Assembly (NCBI GenBank): GCA_009779015.1
Contig: WRFC01000007.1
Location: 1-16,498 of the forward strand
Length of the DNA stretch: 16,498 nucleotides
Direction: 5' to 3'
Origin: Coriobacteriia bacterium
GTDB taxonomy: Bacteria > Actinomycetota > Coriobacteriia > Coriobacteriales > UBA8131
Shown here: positions 15,191-16,498 of the stretch, piece by piece
Layout: the number at the start of each line of letters is the position of its first letter
Position numbering within the stretch: the first letter of the stretch is position 1
The notes under the pieces: model-generated
What the model saw: only the letters and a program-made list of their open reading frames with translations
What the model was told of the DNA's origin: nothing
Databases searched by the model: none
Made by a program: the position numbers and the translations under genes

Positions 15191-16090
15191 TCATTTGGCC
15201 TCTACTGCAAAGCCTTGAGCCTCAAAAAGCTTAACCATTGACTCCGGCGGGAATGTGGGGGTACCTAGCCAACGATTAACAATATCAGCATATTCTTCAG
15301 CAAACGATTCGCAGCAATCACTGGTCAGGTATTTACGCAGAATTATTGCCAGGTATGAGACATCTGCACGCTTATTCGGCAACATATTAATTTTCAAGCA
15401 TTCATGGCAATAGAACCGTTCGTTGTGTGCGCAGACGTTTCTAAAATCAGTAAGCACTCTGAGGTCTTGGGTGACGCTTTTAACTTTGAAGCTTTTTTTC
15501 TTGCCGTAGCTAACAATGGAAAGCTTGCTGAAATCTTGAGCAATCAGATCCTTCAAAGCCATTGATTCAAGCAGGTCATAAAAATATGAAAGTGCTCCGA
15601 AAGACATATCCTTGACGATTACCCAGAAAGGAACGGTACCATGCTTTTTCATATAATGCTGGACACTATTTGATCCCGGGGCCTTAAGTTCTTCAAGTTT
15701 GCGAATCGTTGTTTCGACATTTTTAGCTCTATTTGCTTTGCTTGTGTACGTACTTGGTTTCAAATAGAATTCCTGGTCGGCTTTGTAAAATTCGCTCGAA
15801 CGGTATGCTATTACAGACTTCATAGTTGTTTCAATATCGAGGATATGTTTAAAAAAAAGGTTCCGAACCTCTCGATCAAAGGTAAACAGATTAACGATGT
15901 CGGAGAATTGCGTTCCTGTCCTAAAGCACTCCTCTTCGATCATCTCGTCTAGGAAGAAACCCTTGTAACCATTAATCAGACAGTAATAGTTCTCTCTCCA
16001 CAAATAATCGATAGCTGAGTCATCAATAGCTAAATTTCGTTCTTTTAGTATTTGGATCATTTCGTCGTGGGTCTTGAAGGACTTGCTCAT
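15191..16090 (-). CDS. Abi_2 family HEPN protein (AbiD/AbiF-like)
   Basis: This 299-residue protein belongs to the Abi_2 (abortive infection AbiD/AbiF) family. The N-terminal hallmarks are LFTFDREVRNLFFKHILDIE (68-87) and the WVIVKDMSFGALSYFY stretch (156-171). The HEPN ribonuclease-type motif is RNVCAHNER at 217-225, with R217 and H222 as the expected catalytic pair; R76/H82 form a second R-x5-H spacing. By family knowledge it would be an RNA-cleaving toxin or phage-defence effector in the cytoplasm. ATG (16088-16090) has GAAAGG five bases upstream. Its codon use and AT-richness are unlike the neighbours, indicating horizontal acquisition. The adjacent upstream small RNA is the likely antitoxin or controlling RNA. 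It lies beside phage structural gene fragments. HEPN assignment is strong; biological activity is inferred. Confidence 0.85.
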   Translation of the reverse strand: MSKSFKTHDEMIQILKERNLAIDDSAIDYLWRENYYCLINGYKGFFLDEMIEEECFRTGTQFSDIVNLFTFDREVRNLFFKHILDIETTMKSVIAYRSSEFYKADQEFYLKPSTYTSKANRAKNVETTIRKLEELKAPGSNSVQHYMKKHGTVPFWVIVKDMSFGALSYFYDLLESMALKDLIAQDFSKLSIVSYGKKKSFKVKSVTQDLRVLTDFRNVCAHNERFYCHECLKINMLPNKRADVSYLAIILRKYLTSDCCESFAEEYADIVNRWLGTPTFPPESMVKLFEAQGFAVEAK

Positions 16091-16104
16091 GGTTGCCTTT
16101 CAAA

Positions 16105-16184
16105 CAAAAATAGACCGCTCGTTTTGAGCGGTCTACTCCGCTCCAGATTCCCTGTTTCAATTAGGTACACGGGAGCTTTATCAC
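16105..16184 (-). ncRNA. Putative abi-associated structured small RNA
   Basis: An 80-base unit directly upstream of abi looks like an independent small RNA. It begins about 6 to 8 bases after a good -10 and ends in a strong terminator hairpin with a U-tract. Between them, the 5' half can fold: GCTC-CC-TGT (about 16176-16167) pairs with ACAGGG and GGAGC (16155-16150 and 16144-16140), leaving an A/U-rich loop. AbiF-type Abi_2 proteins are known to be encoded with a conserved noncoding RNA that acts as antitoxin. The position and strand here fit that pattern. The exact 5' end and the fold are inferred by eye. Confidence 0.6.
16106..16135 (-). terminator. Intrinsic terminator of the abi leader RNA
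   Basis: On the minus strand a perfect 10-bp stem (16126-16135 with 16111-16120; AGACCGCTC and GAGCGGTCT core) with a 5-base loop is followed by a run of five U (16110-16106). Only five bases separate it from the abi Shine-Dalgarno (16096-16101). Transcription from the upstream promoter should therefore mostly stop before abi, and read-through would make abi mRNA. Confidence 0.85.
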
Positions 16185-16189
16185 TTATC

Positions 16190-16218
16190 ATAATAACAGC
16201 CTCAATGCTTGGGCTCAA
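16190..16218 (-). promoter_or_regulatory. Promoter of the abi leader RNA
   Basis: Minus-strand TTGAGC (16218-16213) and TATTAT (16195-16190) are separated by exactly 17 bases: four of six and five of six matches to the sigma-A consensus. No second promoter is seen between the terminator and abi. Confidence 0.65.
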
Positions 16219-16297
16219 TAAAAAATATTTTACAAATTTGGTAGCATTTTATTAAATAGTTAGAATCTCTCCGAAACAACATTGCCACTATTCTGTC

Positions 16298-16456
16298 CTC
16301 TCAAAACCAAAAACACAGGCGGCCAAGGCCGACGACGGCCCGGGCCAGCCGCCGCTCTTGAACCCGTTCGCGGCCAACACCGGGCAGCCGACGGTGCCAG
16401 CGACGCCCGCACAGCCCACCACAGCGCCCCAGGAAGGCGCTGTGAATGCCCAGTAA
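16298..16456 (+). pseudogene. 3' fragment of a probable phage portal protein gene
   Basis: A frame ending at TAA 16454-16456 encodes a GC-rich, Pro/Ala/Gln-rich tail with KADDGPGQPPLLNPF near its start. The start of the window's GC-rich phage-like DNA is near 16298; upstream, the frame runs through AT-rich sequence to a stop at 16253-16255 and looks non-coding. A hydrophilic, disordered C-terminus directly before and overlapping an SPP1 gp7-like gene is the usual position of the portal gene. No portal core is present, so this is a truncated end, cut by the abi-region junction. The portal assignment rests mainly on the neighbour. Confidence 0.5.
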
Positions 16457-16498
16457 GGATTATTGGGGCCAGCGCGCCATTGGCCGCCTAGAGGCGAC
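16446..16498 (+). CDS. Phage minor head protein N-terminus (SPP1 gp7-like), cut by window end
   Basis: ATG 16446-16448 overlaps the upstream stop by 11 bases, with AGGAAGG (16431-16437) as Shine-Dalgarno. The visible residues are MPSKDYWGQRAIGRLEA. A start of the form K-[DE]-YW-x-x-R followed by a charged helix is typical of phage minor head/head-morphogenesis proteins of the SPP1 gp7 family, which sit next to the portal gene and help genome packaging and ejection. Only 17 codons are visible, so the call is provisional. Confidence 0.55.
   Translation, partial: MPSKDYWGQRAIGRLEA

Overview
The window reads as chromosomal DNA of a GC-rich, probably anaerobic, peptide-fermenting Gram-positive bacterium. 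The substrate-binding lipoprotein has a combined Tat and lipobox signal, Shine-Dalgarno sites are strong where visible, and acetate kinase sits beside a peptide importer and a prolidase-like enzyme. This fits Actinomycetota of the Coriobacteriia type, but the lineage is inferred from style and gene content, not from a marker gene. The last ~1.2 kb is clearly AT-richer and carries a defence-type gene followed by a phage fragment.

Layout. 1-998: no convincing gene. It holds a very C-rich tract, two long inverted repeats (about 406-542 and 839-1002) and a short tandem repeat. 999-1925 (-): lipid kinase of the diacylglycerol kinase catalytic family, divergent from 2021-3205 (+): ribonuclease D. 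3413-6244 (+): a membrane zinc metallopeptidase, both exonuclease VII subunits (xseA and xseB overlap) and a HIT protein. 6455-7645 (+): acetate kinase, convergent with the next operon. 7820-13652 (-): a complete peptide ABC importer in transcription order oppA-oppB-oppC-oppD-oppF. 13911-15131 (+): an M24 (Xaa-Pro) peptidase, divergent from oppA. 15191-16218 (-): an Abi_2/AbiF HEPN protein preceded by what looks like a small structured RNA with its own promoter and terminator. 16298-16498 (+): the 3' end of a probable phage portal gene and the first 17 codons of a minor head protein gene.

The genes suggest one metabolic theme: peptides enter through Opp, proline-containing products are cut by the M24 enzyme, and acyl-phosphate made in fermentation gives ATP through AckA. 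Rnd and exonuclease VII are housekeeping nucleases.

The most interesting unit is the abi locus with its leader RNA, an apparent RNA-antitoxin or RNA-regulated HEPN module beside phage DNA. A second pattern is that several gene 3' ends (xseA, ackA, oppA) run into short tandem arrays with a different unit and period each time, which fill the following spacer.
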